Below, piece after piece: positions 9,457-17,948 of a DNA stretch of 64,000 nt (within the stretch, counting starts at the first letter, position 1; the number at the start of each line of letters is the position of its first letter). The notes under the pieces were generated by a model, which searched no databases, was not told the origin of the DNA, and worked only from the letters and a program-made list of their open reading frames with translations. The translations under genes and the position numbers were made by a program. This stretch comes from Cypionkella psychrotolerans (lineage in GTDB: Bacteria > Pseudomonadota > Alphaproteobacteria > Rhodobacterales > Rhodobacteraceae). The stretch is from NCBI RefSeq assembly GCF_001294535.1, contig NZ_LGIC01000086.1:413259-477258 (forward strand), written 5' to 3'.

Positions 9457-9529
9457 TTGTCTAAAATGGTCATCCTCAGTGCTCAAATATCCTCGGGGTG
9501 AGGCCGCAGGCCGAGGGGCGGAAAGCCCC
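9457..9529. repeat. Dispersed intergenic repeat, copy A
   Basis: The segment from TTGTCTAAAAT at 9457 through CATCCTC and CAAATATCC to a G-rich hairpin (GGGGC 9515-9519 with GCCCC 9525-9529) closely resembles 62025-62090. Only a few substitutions and small indels separate the two over the first 45 bases. It sits between two minus-strand genes, right at the end of the DUF1036 gene. Its hairpin may act as a terminator for that gene. Confidence 0.7.
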
Positions 9530-9927
9530 TACTGCGTGGCCGCCAAAAACAACGTCCACCTCTGGGTTTTCAGCGTATCGACCTCAATAAACCCCGCCGA
9601 AATATCGCCGCGCGACCAGCATTCCGAAATCCCCCGGATCGAAAACTTGCGCGGCGAGACGCACATCTGCGTCGTGCCGTTCAGGATTGGTTGGCCAAAC
9701 ACGTCTTGCGCATAGAGGTAGATGTAGCGGCTGGTCAGTTCTTCTTTGATCACATTGGCGCATTGGTTTGGGCCGATGGTCCACCAACCCTCGGTCTGAA
9801 ACTCGCCTTCGACATCCTGTCCAATGGCAACGTTCACCACGTCGAAACTTTGGTTGCAGACCGCAAACTCCGCCGCCGCTGGGCTGGCGAGGCAAAGACC
9901 GATCAAAAGGGGCAAGGCGCGGATCAT
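9529..9927 (-). CDS. DUF1036-family secreted protein
   Basis: A 132-residue protein with a clear signal peptide (MIRALPLLIGLCLASPAAA, cleavage after about residue 19). The mature part resembles DUF1036: it begins FAVCNQSFDVVNVAIG, has a central WWTIGPNQCANV and a Cys-containing C-terminal half. The four cysteines in the mature part could form two disulfides, consistent with a periplasmic or exported protein. No function is established for the family. The stop codon falls within the hairpin of the dispersed repeat. It is divergent from the enolase-superfamily gene with 120 bases between them. Confidence 0.75.
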   Translation of the reverse strand: MIRALPLLIGLCLASPAAAEFAVCNQSFDVVNVAIGQDVEGEFQTEGWWTIGPNQCANVIKEELTSRYIYLYAQDVFGQPILNGTTQMCVSPRKFSIRGISECWSRGDISAGFIEVDTLKTQRWTLFLAATQ

Positions 9928-10047
9928 GCCGTCAGCATAGCTGCCCTACCCCGCGCCGCAAAGTGGCAAGCGGCGACTTTTCTTGTCGCAAACACACCGG
10001 ACATGCCCTGCGATCCTAGCCACGCTGACCGCAACCAAGGAGCCGCC

Positions 10048-11229
10048 ATGCAGATCAAAGCCATTCGTGCCACGCCCGTCCTGATCCCATTGGAAGCACC
10101 TTACCTTTGGTCTTATGGCGCGCTGGATGGGTTTACCAAGACGATTGTGGAGGTGGAAACCAGCGACGGTCTGATCGGCATTGCCGAAGCGCCCAGTCAT
10201 GGCTCTGCCACGATCATCGCGCGGATGGCGGAAGCACTGGTGGGCCATGATCCGCTGGACATGGCGGGGCTAGAGCGGCGGGTTTTGCCGTCGATGCCCG
10301 CCAATCATTCGGTGACGGACTACGCGACGCGGGCGGCTTGGGGCGGGATTGAGATTGCGCTGTGGGATCTGCGCGGCAAGCTGTGGGGTCAGCCGGTGGC
10401 GAATCTGCTGGGCGGCATTCAGCGCGAGGACATTCCATTCACCGATTATTTTTCTTACCGCTTGCCGCAGGGAGGTAAGGGCGGCGAGGCCAGTATTCAG
10501 GATGTTGTCGACTATTGCCTTTCCCTGCGCGAAGCCCACGGCACGACGTGGTTTGAAGGCAAAGTCTCCGACCCCGATCTCAACGCCAATATCCGGTTGA
10601 TGCAGGCCCTACGCGCGGCTTTGGGCGAGGATGCGATGCTGCGGATCGACAGCAATCAGGCGTTCTCGCTGCCGTCGTGTCTGCATCTTGCACCGCCGTT
10701 TGAGGAATTGAATATCCGCAACTGGGAGGACCCGACGCCGGACTGGACGGCGATGAAACGGCTGCGCACTCGCACCACAATTCCGTTTTCGGGGCATAAT
10801 ACCGATATCGGCAAGGCGGTGGCCTATGGCGTGCCGGATGCGATTGTGTCGGATGTGGCGGGGTTTGGCGGCTTTTCGGCGATGCTGCGGTTTGTCTCGG
10901 CGTGCCAAGGCGCGGGGATTGATTTCTGGTGCTATTCGGGTGGCTCGGGTCTGGAAACCGCCGCCTATCTGCAGGCCTGCTCCGCCCATCCGCATATCCG
11001 TGAGCCGAATCAATCTCTGCTGCGCCAGCAGCCGCATGATGTGATCGCGGAAGGGCCGTTCAGCCCGAAGAACAACCATATTGCTTTGCCAAAAGGCCCC
11101 GGCCTTGGTGTGACACTGGATGCGGATCGCGTCGCCTATTGCGCCAGGTTGTTGGTGGAAAACGGCGTGCCGAACAAATACCGCGACCCCGCTGTACCGG
11201 GGCAGATGCGGCGGATGCCTCTGGTTTGA
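10048..11229 (+). CDS. Enolase-superfamily enzyme (mandelate racemase / muconate lactonizing group)
   Basis: A 393-residue cytoplasmic enzyme of the mandelate racemase/muconate lactonizing branch, which abstracts a proton alpha to a carboxylate. The N-terminal capping domain (about residues 1-125) contains TSDGLIGIAEAPSHG; the barrel has a Lys in FEGKVSD, metal ligands Asp in LRIDSNQAF and Glu in NWEDPTPD, and GHNTDIGKA near the third ligand position. The substrate (for example a sugar acid) cannot be read from these motifs. The ATG at 10048, preceded by AAGGAG, was chosen; the frame is open far upstream but that part overlaps the DUF1036 gene. No partner genes for a sugar-acid pathway are adjacent, so it may be a single-gene unit. 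Confidence 0.8.
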   Translation: MQIKAIRATPVLIPLEAPYLWSYGALDGFTKTIVEVETSDGLIGIAEAPSHGSATIIARMAEALVGHDPLDMAGLERRVLPSMPANHSVTDYATRAAWGGIEIALWDLRGKLWGQPVANLLGGIQREDIPFTDYFSYRLPQGGKGGEASIQDVVDYCLSLREAHGTTWFEGKVSDPDLNANIRLMQALRAALGEDAMLRIDSNQAFSLPSCLHLAPPFEELNIRNWEDPTPDWTAMKRLRTRTTIPFSGHNTDIGKAVAYGVPDAIVSDVAGFGGFSAMLRFVSACQGAGIDFWCYSGGSGLETAAYLQACSAHPHIREPNQSLLRQQPHDVIAEGPFSPKNNHIALPKGPGLGVTLDADRVAYCARLLVENGVPNKYRDPAVPGQMRRMPLV

Positions 11230-11293
11230 GCCTTGCGGGCGGGCTAGGCTGGAGGGGCCCTTATCGAGTGTCTGATGCCCACCAACCTTCACC

Positions 11294-11747
11294 ATGCCTG
11301 ATGTGCCCAGCTTGATCGTTCATGCTGGCGAAAGCTGGCATGGTGATGTGGCGTCCGGGCGGTTTGATTTCTTCAAAAAAACTGGCGGCTAAAGCGCAGA
11401 CCGGGGGGATAGCTGCGGGCTTGGCGCAGGCGGGGCAGCCTGCATCGCAGCAGCTTTTGCAAATCCGAATCCATGTTCACTTTCTGATTGGTCCGCGTCA
11501 ACCGATCCGCCCCGGCATCTTGCGCGCGCTTCCGGGGTATTTGCGCGGGTTTTGGTATCTCGATCAGGTGGGGGCTAATATGACCTCGTCCCTGCCGCGC
11601 CGCGCCCTTAGGCCCGATCAGATCGACGCCAAGGTCGCACGGTTTTTCATTAATGGTGTGACGGCGCGGAACCTGCGGCGCGGGCCGAAGCGCTGGCTTG
11701 AGCGCCAAAAATCGGCTAGGCTGGGCGGTATTATTGACATGAGGTAT
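11294..11747 (+). pseudogene. Frame-broken remnant of a protein-coding gene
   Basis: A frame starting at ATG 11294 reads SLIVHAGESWHGDVASGRFDFF and stops at about 11391. The neighbouring frame then carries protein-like sequence to about 11747, including HVHFLIGPRQPIRPG, LRGFWYLDQVGANMTSS and ARFFINGVTARNL. The two halves look like one protein split by a shift near 11380. The second part has the composition of a real globular protein and resembles, from memory, proteins found near polysaccharide genes; I cannot name the family with confidence. The 520-base interval between the enolase-family gene and fecR is otherwise empty. Confidence 0.4.
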
Positions 11748-11751
11748 TGCG

Positions 11752-12360
11752 ATGGCCCCCCGTACTGAGCTTAGCCGTCGGCAGGTGATGCTGACGACAT
11801 CTGCTGTGATGCTGCCGCTGCCGATCTGGGCGGCCAGTGATGTCGGCGTGGTGGAAACCACCGAGGGTAAAGCTTGGGCCGCGGGGTCACCTGCCCGAGA
11901 TCTGGTGGCGCAAGCGGCGGTGTTTCTGGGCGATGAGATTGGCACCGGGGCGGAGTCTCGGCTGACGATGCTGCTGGCGGGTACCACGCGTATTCTGATG
12001 GGGCCACAGACCACGCTGACCATTGACCAATTCACCGCCGAGGCGGGGGGCGAGTTGGTGCTGGGCACGGGGGCCATGCTGTTTGACCGCGCCGAGGGCG
12101 CGCTGAAAACGCCAGTTCAACTCAACACAGCGTTTGGCCTGATCGCAGTGCGCGGGACACGGTTTTTTGCCGGACCCAGCAAGGATAGGTTCGGGGTGTT
12201 TGTCGAGCGCGGTGAAGTGCGGCTGTCTAGCGGCGGGGTGGAGGTGGCGATTCTGCCGGGCTTTGGCAGCGATATTGCGGCACCTGGGGAAGCTCCGTCA
12301 CAGCCAGCAGCTTGGAAACAGGCGCGGATTGCGGCGGCGATGGCTTTGGTGGGGGCTTAG
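11752..12360 (+). CDS. FecR-domain exported protein
   Basis: A 202-residue protein with a signal that looks Tat-like (SRRQVMLTTSAVMLPLPIWA). The mature part is a FecR-type beta-rich domain: EGKAWAAGSPAR, then ETRLTMLL-like turns, and the characteristic VQLNTAFGLIAVRGTRFFAG. It is not next to a sigma factor or TonB receptor as true FecR would be; instead its last 4 bases overlap, tail to tail, the gene for a CHASE2 cyclase. FecR-like proteins paired with CHASE2 cyclases occur in many proteobacteria, so a periplasmic sensing partner for the cyclase is a reasonable inference. Confidence 0.8.
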   Translation: MAPRTELSRRQVMLTTSAVMLPLPIWAASDVGVVETTEGKAWAAGSPARDLVAQAAVFLGDEIGTGAESRLTMLLAGTTRILMGPQTTLTIDQFTAEAGGELVLGTGAMLFDRAEGALKTPVQLNTAFGLIAVRGTRFFAGPSKDRFGVFVERGEVRLSSGGVEVAILPGFGSDIAAPGEAPSQPAAWKQARIAAAMALVGA

Positions 12361-14210
12361 CTGGTGGGCGGGAGCGTATAGGCCGCCACCTTGCCGAAGC
12401 CGCGCAACTCGACCTCGCCCATGCTGTGCCATTGCAGCGCAGGAAGTGCCGCGTATAAAGCTGGCCCTGCCAAAAGCGTGACACCAAGGCCTTTGCCCGC
12501 TTGCTCCAACCGTGCGGCGATGTTCATCGCGCGACCGTGCGCGGTGTAATCCAGCTTTTCCCCCGCACCGACATCACCGACCACCAGCACGCCACATTCC
12601 ATCCCGACGCGGGTGATGCCGAGGCCTTGGTTCTGCGGATCAGCGGCGAATGCAACGCCGTAGGCTTGTAGCGCTTGCCCCGCTTTCACCGCGCGGGCGC
12701 AGTGGTCTGGCAGATCGAAGGGGGCGTTGAACAGCACATGTGCGGCATCGCCGACAAACTTGTCCACCATGCCGCCATGGGCGTGGACGATCAGGGTCAG
12801 CCCGGCGAAATAGCGGTCGAGGATGGCGATCAGATCGGTGGGCGACAGCGCGTCGGCATAGGGCGAGAAACCCGCGATGTCGGTGAACAAAGCGGTGATC
12901 TCGCGCACCTCGCCGGGAAGACGGCTGAGGCCCGATTGCGCGGCGATCCGCGCCACCACAGCGGGCGAGAGATGCCGCTCAAACCGCCGCCGCAGGACTT
13001 GGGCATGGCGGCGGGCGGCCAGCATCGCGGCGGTGGTGGCGGTGAGGCCCGTGGCGAGCGGCAGCAGAGCGGGGTTGACCGGGTCGAGTGCAAGGCCCGC
13101 GCGCAGGCACAGCGCGGTGGTGGCGACAGCCCAGAGCAAGGGCAGACCGAGCGTCACGGCTAAGGCTTTGGTGGCGGAGCCGTGCGCGGCGATCCAAAGC
13201 GCCAGCAGGGCCATCGCCACAGCTGCCGCAATCTCGACCCATGCCGCCCAAGCCGGACGTAGCAGCATGTGGCCCGAAAGCATGGTTTCGATTGCATCGG
13301 CTTGGATCTGCACCGAGGGCGCGAGCGGGGTGACAGCCGTTGGGCGCAAGGAGGCCGCCTGCGGCGCGCTGAGGCCAAGTAAGACGATTTTTGCGGAAAA
13401 ATCGTGGTCTTGTGACAAGGCTTGCGCCAAACTGATGGTCCGGTTGCTCCATTTGGCGGGATCAGTCGGGCGGATGCGCAGGTCGGCTTGGGTGCCGAGG
13501 GGCAGGACAATCGCACCGAGGCTTAATTTGCCTTGCCCGATGCGCAGCGCGCTTGCGCCTTGGGCCAGTCGCACAACTTCAGTGGCAAATCCGGGGGCGG
13601 GGGATTGATCTGCCAGCACCAGCAGGGGCACGCGACGGACCCTGCCCTGTGCCTCCCCGCGCAGCGCGCTGACGCCTAGGCCCGCTGCGGTCAGGGTTGA
13701 GGCTTCTAAGCCATTGGCAAACCATGGCTGCGTTGGCACCGGCGGGCCGGACGACAGCAGCGGGGCCAACGGTGGCACGGGGGCAGATTGATCGGACAAA
13801 GCGGCGGCGAGAACCGTTGGTACGCGGGACAAAGCGATTTGCAGGGCGTCATCGCCATCGGTCAGGGCCTTGCCCCCGGGCACATCGGACAAGGCCAGTG
13901 GTCCGGCGGGATCGGGGCCGGAGAGCACCAGATCGAGGCCCAGAACATTGGGATTTTGGGCAGCGATCTGGTCGATCACCCGCGCCAATCTGGTGCGTGG
14001 CCACGGCCAGCGGCCAAGTTGGGCTAAATCTTGTGCCGTGATCTCAATCACTTGCACTTGACCCGATGGTGCTGCCGCAGTCGCGGCTAGGCCCACATCA
14101 AGCGTCGCCTCGCGCAGATCATGCAAGCGGTCGGGCATCGCCAAAGCCACAGCACCCGCCACCAGCAGCGCCACAAAGCCTGCGCGCCGGGCAGCCCGTT
14201 CAATCTGCAT
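12357..14210 (-). CDS. CHASE2-domain class III adenylate/guanylate cyclase
   Basis: A 617-residue membrane cyclase. An N-terminal transmembrane helix (FVALLVAGAVALAMP) leads into a periplasmic CHASE2 domain (about residues 30-300) with WPWPRTRLARVIDQI and NVLGLDLVLSGPD. Three transmembrane helices follow (about 315-400), then a class III catalytic domain (about 435-610). The two metal aspartates are visible in LFTDIAGF and VGDAAHVLF. A substrate-selecting Lys lies in DKFVGD, and the transition-state Arg in NIAARLE. These residues favour ATP as substrate. It overlaps the upstream crp-like gene by 11 bases, so the two are one operon and the cyclic nucleotide probably acts on that regulator. Confidence 0.92.
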   Translation of the reverse strand: MQIERAARRAGFVALLVAGAVALAMPDRLHDLREATLDVGLAATAAAPSGQVQVIEITAQDLAQLGRWPWPRTRLARVIDQIAAQNPNVLGLDLVLSGPDPAGPLALSDVPGGKALTDGDDALQIALSRVPTVLAAALSDQSAPVPPLAPLLSSGPPVPTQPWFANGLEASTLTAAGLGVSALRGEAQGRVRRVPLLVLADQSPAPGFATEVVRLAQGASALRIGQGKLSLGAIVLPLGTQADLRIRPTDPAKWSNRTISLAQALSQDHDFSAKIVLLGLSAPQAASLRPTAVTPLAPSVQIQADAIETMLSGHMLLRPAWAAWVEIAAAVAMALLALWIAAHGSATKALAVTLGLPLLWAVATTALCLRAGLALDPVNPALLPLATGLTATTAAMLAARRHAQVLRRRFERHLSPAVVARIAAQSGLSRLPGEVREITALFTDIAGFSPYADALSPTDLIAILDRYFAGLTLIVHAHGGMVDKFVGDAAHVLFNAPFDLPDHCARAVKAGQALQAYGVAFAADPQNQGLGITRVGMECGVLVVGDVGAGEKLDYTAHGRAMNIAARLEQAGKGLGVTLLAGPALYAALPALQWHSMGEVELRGFGKVAAYTLPPTS

Positions 14211-14913
14211 CGGGTTCGGCCAAGGCTTGCAGCGCGGGAATGTCGCAATCCCAACCGTCTGGCCCTTTGATCAATGCGCCCGCTTCAGCCAGCGCCAAAA
14301 GCGCGCGGTTGACCTTGGGGCGGCTGGCGCCCAGCACGGTGGCGAGTTCGGTCTGGCTGATCTCTAGCCGCAGGGTGGCGCGGCTGGGCAGATCGAGACC
14401 GTTCAACTGCCGCAAGGTGAACAGCAGGAACCGCGCGGCACGGGCTTCGAGCGGGTAGAGCGCGATGGATTCCAACTGTTCAGTCGTCTCGCGCAGGCGG
14501 CGGCTGAGGTAGCGTGCCACGCCCATGGTCAGGGCGGGGTGCTTGCTGGCGAGCGCCTCGTAACTTCGACGGGCGAGGACATAGCCTGTGGTGTTCAGCA
14601 CCGCGGTGGCATCTGCCGAGCGGGGATCTTGATCGAACAGCGCCAATTCGCCCAAAGTATCGCCCGCTTCGGCATGGCGCAGGGTCAGTTCGCGGCCAGC
14701 TTGGGTGATCAGCGACAGCCGCACGCGGCCCGATTTCAGCGCCAGCAGCCATTCGCCCGCATCGCCACGCTGAAAGATCGCCTCGCCCGCTGCCCAGCGC
14801 TGCGGGGTGGCGGCGGCATCAATGTACGCAAGCACCGCATCGGGCAGATCCTGAAACAGCGGGAAAGACCGCCAGAAGCTTGGTTTTTCGCGTGAGGGCG
14901 GTGCAGGGCTCAT
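14200..14913 (-). CDS. Crp/Fnr-family transcriptional regulator in operon with a cyclase
   Basis: A 237-residue Crp-type regulator. The N-terminal cyclic-nucleotide domain shows GDTLGELALFDQDPRSADATA, which retains the Glu and the Arg-Ser of the phosphate-binding cassette, so nucleotide binding is credible. The C-terminal HTH reads ISQTELATVLGASRPKVNRALLALAEAGAL. There is no FNR-type cysteine cluster. The start at 14913 (MSPAPPSREK) is preferred over an upstream start at 15024, which would add a Gly/Cys-rich tail unlike the family. Coupling with the cyclase gene suggests a local circuit: cyclase product in, transcription out. The divergent RTX gene and three dyads between them are likely targets. 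Confidence 0.88.
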   Translation of the reverse strand: MSPAPPSREKPSFWRSFPLFQDLPDAVLAYIDAAATPQRWAAGEAIFQRGDAGEWLLALKSGRVRLSLITQAGRELTLRHAEAGDTLGELALFDQDPRSADATAVLNTTGYVLARRSYEALASKHPALTMGVARYLSRRLRETTEQLESIALYPLEARAARFLLFTLRQLNGLDLPSRATLRLEISQTELATVLGASRPKVNRALLALAEAGALIKGPDGWDCDIPALQALAEPDAD

Positions 14914-14950
14914 CCGGGCTCCGAAGCTTTTGGCAAACTTCGCCTGCCCT

Positions 14951-15001
14951 GTGATTTCACGCAAGGGTTTGCACACAAAACCCCTGTTCCGCAGGGAACA
15001 G
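14951..15001. promoter_or_regulatory. Three dyads in the crp/RTX divergent intergenic region
   Basis: Within 51 bases lie three separate inverted repeats: GTGATTTCAC (14951-14960); GGGTTT (14965-14970) with AAACCC (14978-14983); and CTGTTCC (14984-14990) with GGAACAG (14995-15001). The first has the GTGA/TCAC half-sites of Crp-type sites but only a 2-base spacer. The region separates the crp-like gene and the RTX gene, so autoregulation and control of the RTX gene are plausible. Confidence 0.5.
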
Positions 15002-15078
15002 CCGCCCGCGCCGCCGCATGGCATTTAAGCCCTACGACGGCAATCACGCCGCGTGACACAGTTTTGATGGAGATTAAA

Positions 15079-16962
15079 ATGGCATCCCTTTTTGGCAAAT
15101 CCGGCACCCTTGGCAATGACTCGGAAGTCACCGATGGCACTTTGGGCGTCTTGAACGATGTGATTTCCGGTCTGACCGGCAATGACACGCTGTTTTCCTA
15201 CGTTGGCGACGACACCCTGTCGGGCGGCGAAGGCAATGACGTGCTGCACGACGAGGCTGTGCTGGGGGTTTCCGGCAATGACAATCTGAACGGCGATGAT
15301 GGCAATGACACGCTGTTTGGCGGGCTTGGCAATGACACTCTAAACGGTGGCGCGGATACCGATACCGCCACCTACAGCAGCTCGACCGCTGCGGTGAATG
15401 TCGATCTGAATCGCACGGTGCAAAGCGGTGGTTTTGCGCAGGGCGACCATTTGATCAGCATCGAGAATGTGAATGGCTCGGGCTTTGCCGACCGTTTGGT
15501 GGGCAACAGCCTAGCCAATCAGTTGCAAGGCTTGAGCGGCAATGACAGCATCTTTGGCGGCTCTGGCAATGACAGTATCTTTGGCGGCAGCGGGCGTGAC
15601 AGCCTTGATGGCGGCAACGACAATGACCTGATCGACGCGGGGTCCGACAATGACACGGTGTCCGGGGGGGCTGGCAATGACCAGATGTTTGGCGGCTCGG
15701 GTCGTGACGCGATGAGCGGCGGCAGCGGCAATGACCGGATGGATGGGGGCACCGATGCCGATACGATGGCAGGCGATACAGGTAACGACAGCATCACTGG
15801 CGGCAGCGGCAATGATGTGCTGACGGGCGGCTTGGACAATGACAGCCTTGACGGTGGGGAGGGCGATGATCGGCTGGATGGCGGCGCGGGCAATGATCTG
15901 GTGCGCGGCGGGATTGGCAACGATACCGTGCTGGCCAGCTCGGGCGATACGCTGTTTGGCGACAGCGGCACCGACACGCTGGATTTCACCAATATGTCGA
16001 CGCTGTTTCAGGTGATCGGCGGCAACAACCAGATCAACCTTGTGACTGGCACCTTCGGCACCACCACTTTCTCGGGCTTTGAGAACGTGATCGGCACCAG
16101 CAATGTGGACACGATCAGCGGCAGTTCGGTGGCAAACCGATTGGACGGCATGGGCGGCAGCGATACCATCCTCGGCGGCTTTGGCAATGACACCATTTTG
16201 GGCGGTGACGGCGCGGATAGCATCGACGGCGGCTTTGATGCGGACCAACTGTTTGGCGGCGCAGGCAATGACCTGATCTTCGGCGGCAGCAGCAGCGACA
16301 CGTTGGACGGAGACTCGGGCAATGATGTGATGAGTGGCGGTTCCAGCGATGATCGGCTGAACGGCGACTCGGGCGACGATCAGATGCATGGCGATAGCGG
16401 CAATGATGTGATGAACGGCGGCACGGGCAATGACGTGATGGCCGGAGATAGCGGCAACGACGTGATGACGGGCTTTCTGGGCAATGACACCCTAACGGGC
16501 GGTGACGGCAACGACTCCATCGATGGCAGCTTCGACAATGATCGGGTTGAGGGGGGTGCGGGTGCCGATCTGCTAAGCGGTGGCACCGGCAACGATGTGC
16601 TGATCGGTGATGCCGGGGCGGATGTGCTGACCGGGGGCAGCGGTACGGATGTGTTTGTGTTCCGCGCCAGCACCGACTCTTTGAACCAACTCGGCGGCGC
16701 TGATCTGATCACCGACTTCCAGATTGGCATCGACAAGCTGGACTTCACTGGCCTTGACGCCGATCCGATTGCGGCCGGAGATCAGGCCTTTGCCTTGGTG
16801 CTGGGTGGCAATGCGGCGGGCACCATCCATATCGAGAAGTTCGGCGCCGGAGCCGATGCGATCACCCAGATCGCGGTCAATCTGGATGGCGACGGCAACC
16901 CCGATCTGATCGTGCAACTGACCGGGAACTTGAATTTGGGTGCGGGCGACTTCCTGCTCTGA
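15079..16962 (+). CDS. Large RTX calcium-binding protein
   Basis: A 627-residue acidic protein made largely of hemolysin-type nonapeptides (GGxGxDxLx), starting near residue 40 and running to about 520, interrupted near residues 95-150 and 290-350 by two non-repeat blocks. The C-terminal 110 residues (DVFVFRASTDSL to GDFLL) resemble the serralysin-type C-terminal domain that follows RTX repeats and carries a type I secretion signal. There is no N-terminal signal peptide, as expected for type I export; no transporter genes are in the window. No catalytic domain is seen, so it may be a surface or matrix protein. The start at 15079 has GGAG 6 bases upstream. It is divergent from the crp-cyclase operon. 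Confidence 0.88.
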   Translation: MASLFGKSGTLGNDSEVTDGTLGVLNDVISGLTGNDTLFSYVGDDTLSGGEGNDVLHDEAVLGVSGNDNLNGDDGNDTLFGGLGNDTLNGGADTDTATYSSSTAAVNVDLNRTVQSGGFAQGDHLISIENVNGSGFADRLVGNSLANQLQGLSGNDSIFGGSGNDSIFGGSGRDSLDGGNDNDLIDAGSDNDTVSGGAGNDQMFGGSGRDAMSGGSGNDRMDGGTDADTMAGDTGNDSITGGSGNDVLTGGLDNDSLDGGEGDDRLDGGAGNDLVRGGIGNDTVLASSGDTLFGDSGTDTLDFTNMSTLFQVIGGNNQINLVTGTFGTTTFSGFENVIGTSNVDTISGSSVANRLDGMGGSDTILGGFGNDTILGGDGADSIDGGFDADQLFGGAGNDLIFGGSSSDTLDGDSGNDVMSGGSSDDRLNGDSGDDQMHGDSGNDVMNGGTGNDVMAGDSGNDVMTGFLGNDTLTGGDGNDSIDGSFDNDRVEGGAGADLLSGGTGNDVLIGDAGADVLTGGSGTDVFVFRASTDSLNQLGGADLITDFQIGIDKLDFTGLDADPIAAGDQAFALVLGGNAAGTIHIEKFGAGADAITQIAVNLDGDGNPDLIVQLTGNLNLGAGDFLL

Positions 16963-16983
16963 CCCCAGAAAAAGGCAAATGCA

Positions 16984-17011
16984 ACGCCCCGGCTTGGTCC
17001 GGGGCGTTTTT
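16984..17011 (+). terminator. Rho-independent terminator of the RTX gene
   Basis: A 9-bp perfect stem, ACGCCCCGG (16984-16992) with CCGGGGCGT (16999-17007), a 6-base loop, and TTTT to 17011. It lies 22 bases after the RTX stop codon. Confidence 0.88.
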
Positions 17012-17056
17012 GGTCTGAGTTTGAGAGGGCCGTGGACGACCCACTATGCTTAAAGC

Positions 17057-17086
17057 GTCCGGGCCGAGGCATACCCCGGCCCGGAC
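17057..17086 (-). terminator. Hairpin downstream of the sugar ABC operon
   Basis: GTCCGGGCCG (17057-17066) pairs perfectly with CGGCCCGGAC (17077-17086). On the minus strand it lies 46 bases beyond the stop of the ATP-binding gene and is followed by GCTTTAAGC, a weak U-tract. It probably ends that operon. Confidence 0.6.
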
Positions 17087-17132
17087 AGGTTTGGGGTGCT
17101 GGGAGAGGTCAACACCCTGGGAAACTCTTCAA

Positions 17133-17948
17133 TCAGGCCAATTTGGCGGGTTGGCCGTCAGGGGCGGTCCTAAAACCCTCAATCTCGGCTTCAAGCGCGG
17201 CCATGGTCTCGCCACCCGCCATCAGGTCGGTGATTTCTTCACGGGTTTTGTCACCCTTGCGGAAATCGGCGGCAATCGCCCCCCGGATCAACACCGCAAA
17301 ATGATCGCCCACCGCCATGGCGTGCATCACTTGATGGGTGATGAAGATCACCGCCAAGCCGCGCCGTTTGGCCTCATTGACGATGCGCAGCACATGGGTA
17401 GCTTGTTTGACGCCCAAAGCTGCGGTGGGTTCATCCAAGATCAACACCCGCGCGCCAAAGTGAACGGCGCGGGCGATGGCCAAGGATTGCCGCTCGCCGC
17501 CGGAAAGCCCGCCCACCAAACGGTCGCCATCGGTGATGCGGGTGATACCAAGGCGTTGCACGGCCTCCACCGCGATGGCATTAGCTTTCTTCCGGTCATA
17601 GATCTTGAACGGGCCCCAGCCTTTGGTGGGCTCGACCCTGACGAAAAACGACCGCCCGATGGACATCAACGGAAACGTGCCGCCGAACTGATGAACTGTG
17701 GCGATGCCGTGGTTGGAGGCATCCCGCGGGCTGGCGAATTTGGCGGGCGCACCGTCCATCTCAATCGTGCCGCTAGAGGGCTGATGCACGCCCGACAACA
17801 GCCGGATCACAGTTGATTTCCCGGCGCCGTTATCGCCGAGCAGGCACAGGACTTCGCCCGCCCGCAGTTCTAGGTTCAGGTCATGCAAAACGTCGATCGG
17901 GCCGAAGGATTTGTTGACGTTGATCAGCTTGAGGATGGGCGCAGTCAT
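17133..17948 (-). CDS. Sugar ABC transporter, ATP-binding protein (FrcA-like)
   Basis: A 271-residue single-domain ATPase of the carbohydrate CUT2 type. It shows Walker A LGDNGAGKSTVIRLL, signature LSGGERQSLAIARAV, Walker B RVLILDEPTAALG and the switch His in FITHQVMHAMAVG. Most CUT2 ATPases are tandem-domain proteins of about 500 residues; the single-domain form is that of FrcA-type fructose/mannose/ribose transporters. It powers import through the permease whose gene it overlaps (ATGA at 17945-17948). The substrate is not readable from the sequence beyond 'sugar or related polyol'. Confidence 0.9.
   Translation of the reverse strand: MTAPILKLINVNKSFGPIDVLHDLNLELRAGEVLCLLGDNGAGKSTVIRLLSGVHQPSSGTIEMDGAPAKFASPRDASNHGIATVHQFGGTFPLMSIGRSFFVRVEPTKGWGPFKIYDRKKANAIAVEAVQRLGITRITDGDRLVGGLSGGERQSLAIARAVHFGARVLILDEPTAALGVKQATHVLRIVNEAKRRGLAVIFITHQVMHAMAVGDHFAVLIRGAIAADFRKGDKTREEITDLMAGGETMAALEAEIEGFRTAPDGQPAKLA

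Noticed and set aside
9691..10047. Upstream extension of the enolase-superfamily reading frame
   Set aside because: It overlaps the DUF1036 gene on the other strand; the ATG at 10048 has a ribosome site and gives the family N-terminus.
15200..16650. Tandem short repeats that could be mistaken for a CRISPR array or satellite
   Set aside because: The repeats are in-frame nine-residue RTX units with varied codons; no constant repeat/unique spacer pattern exists.
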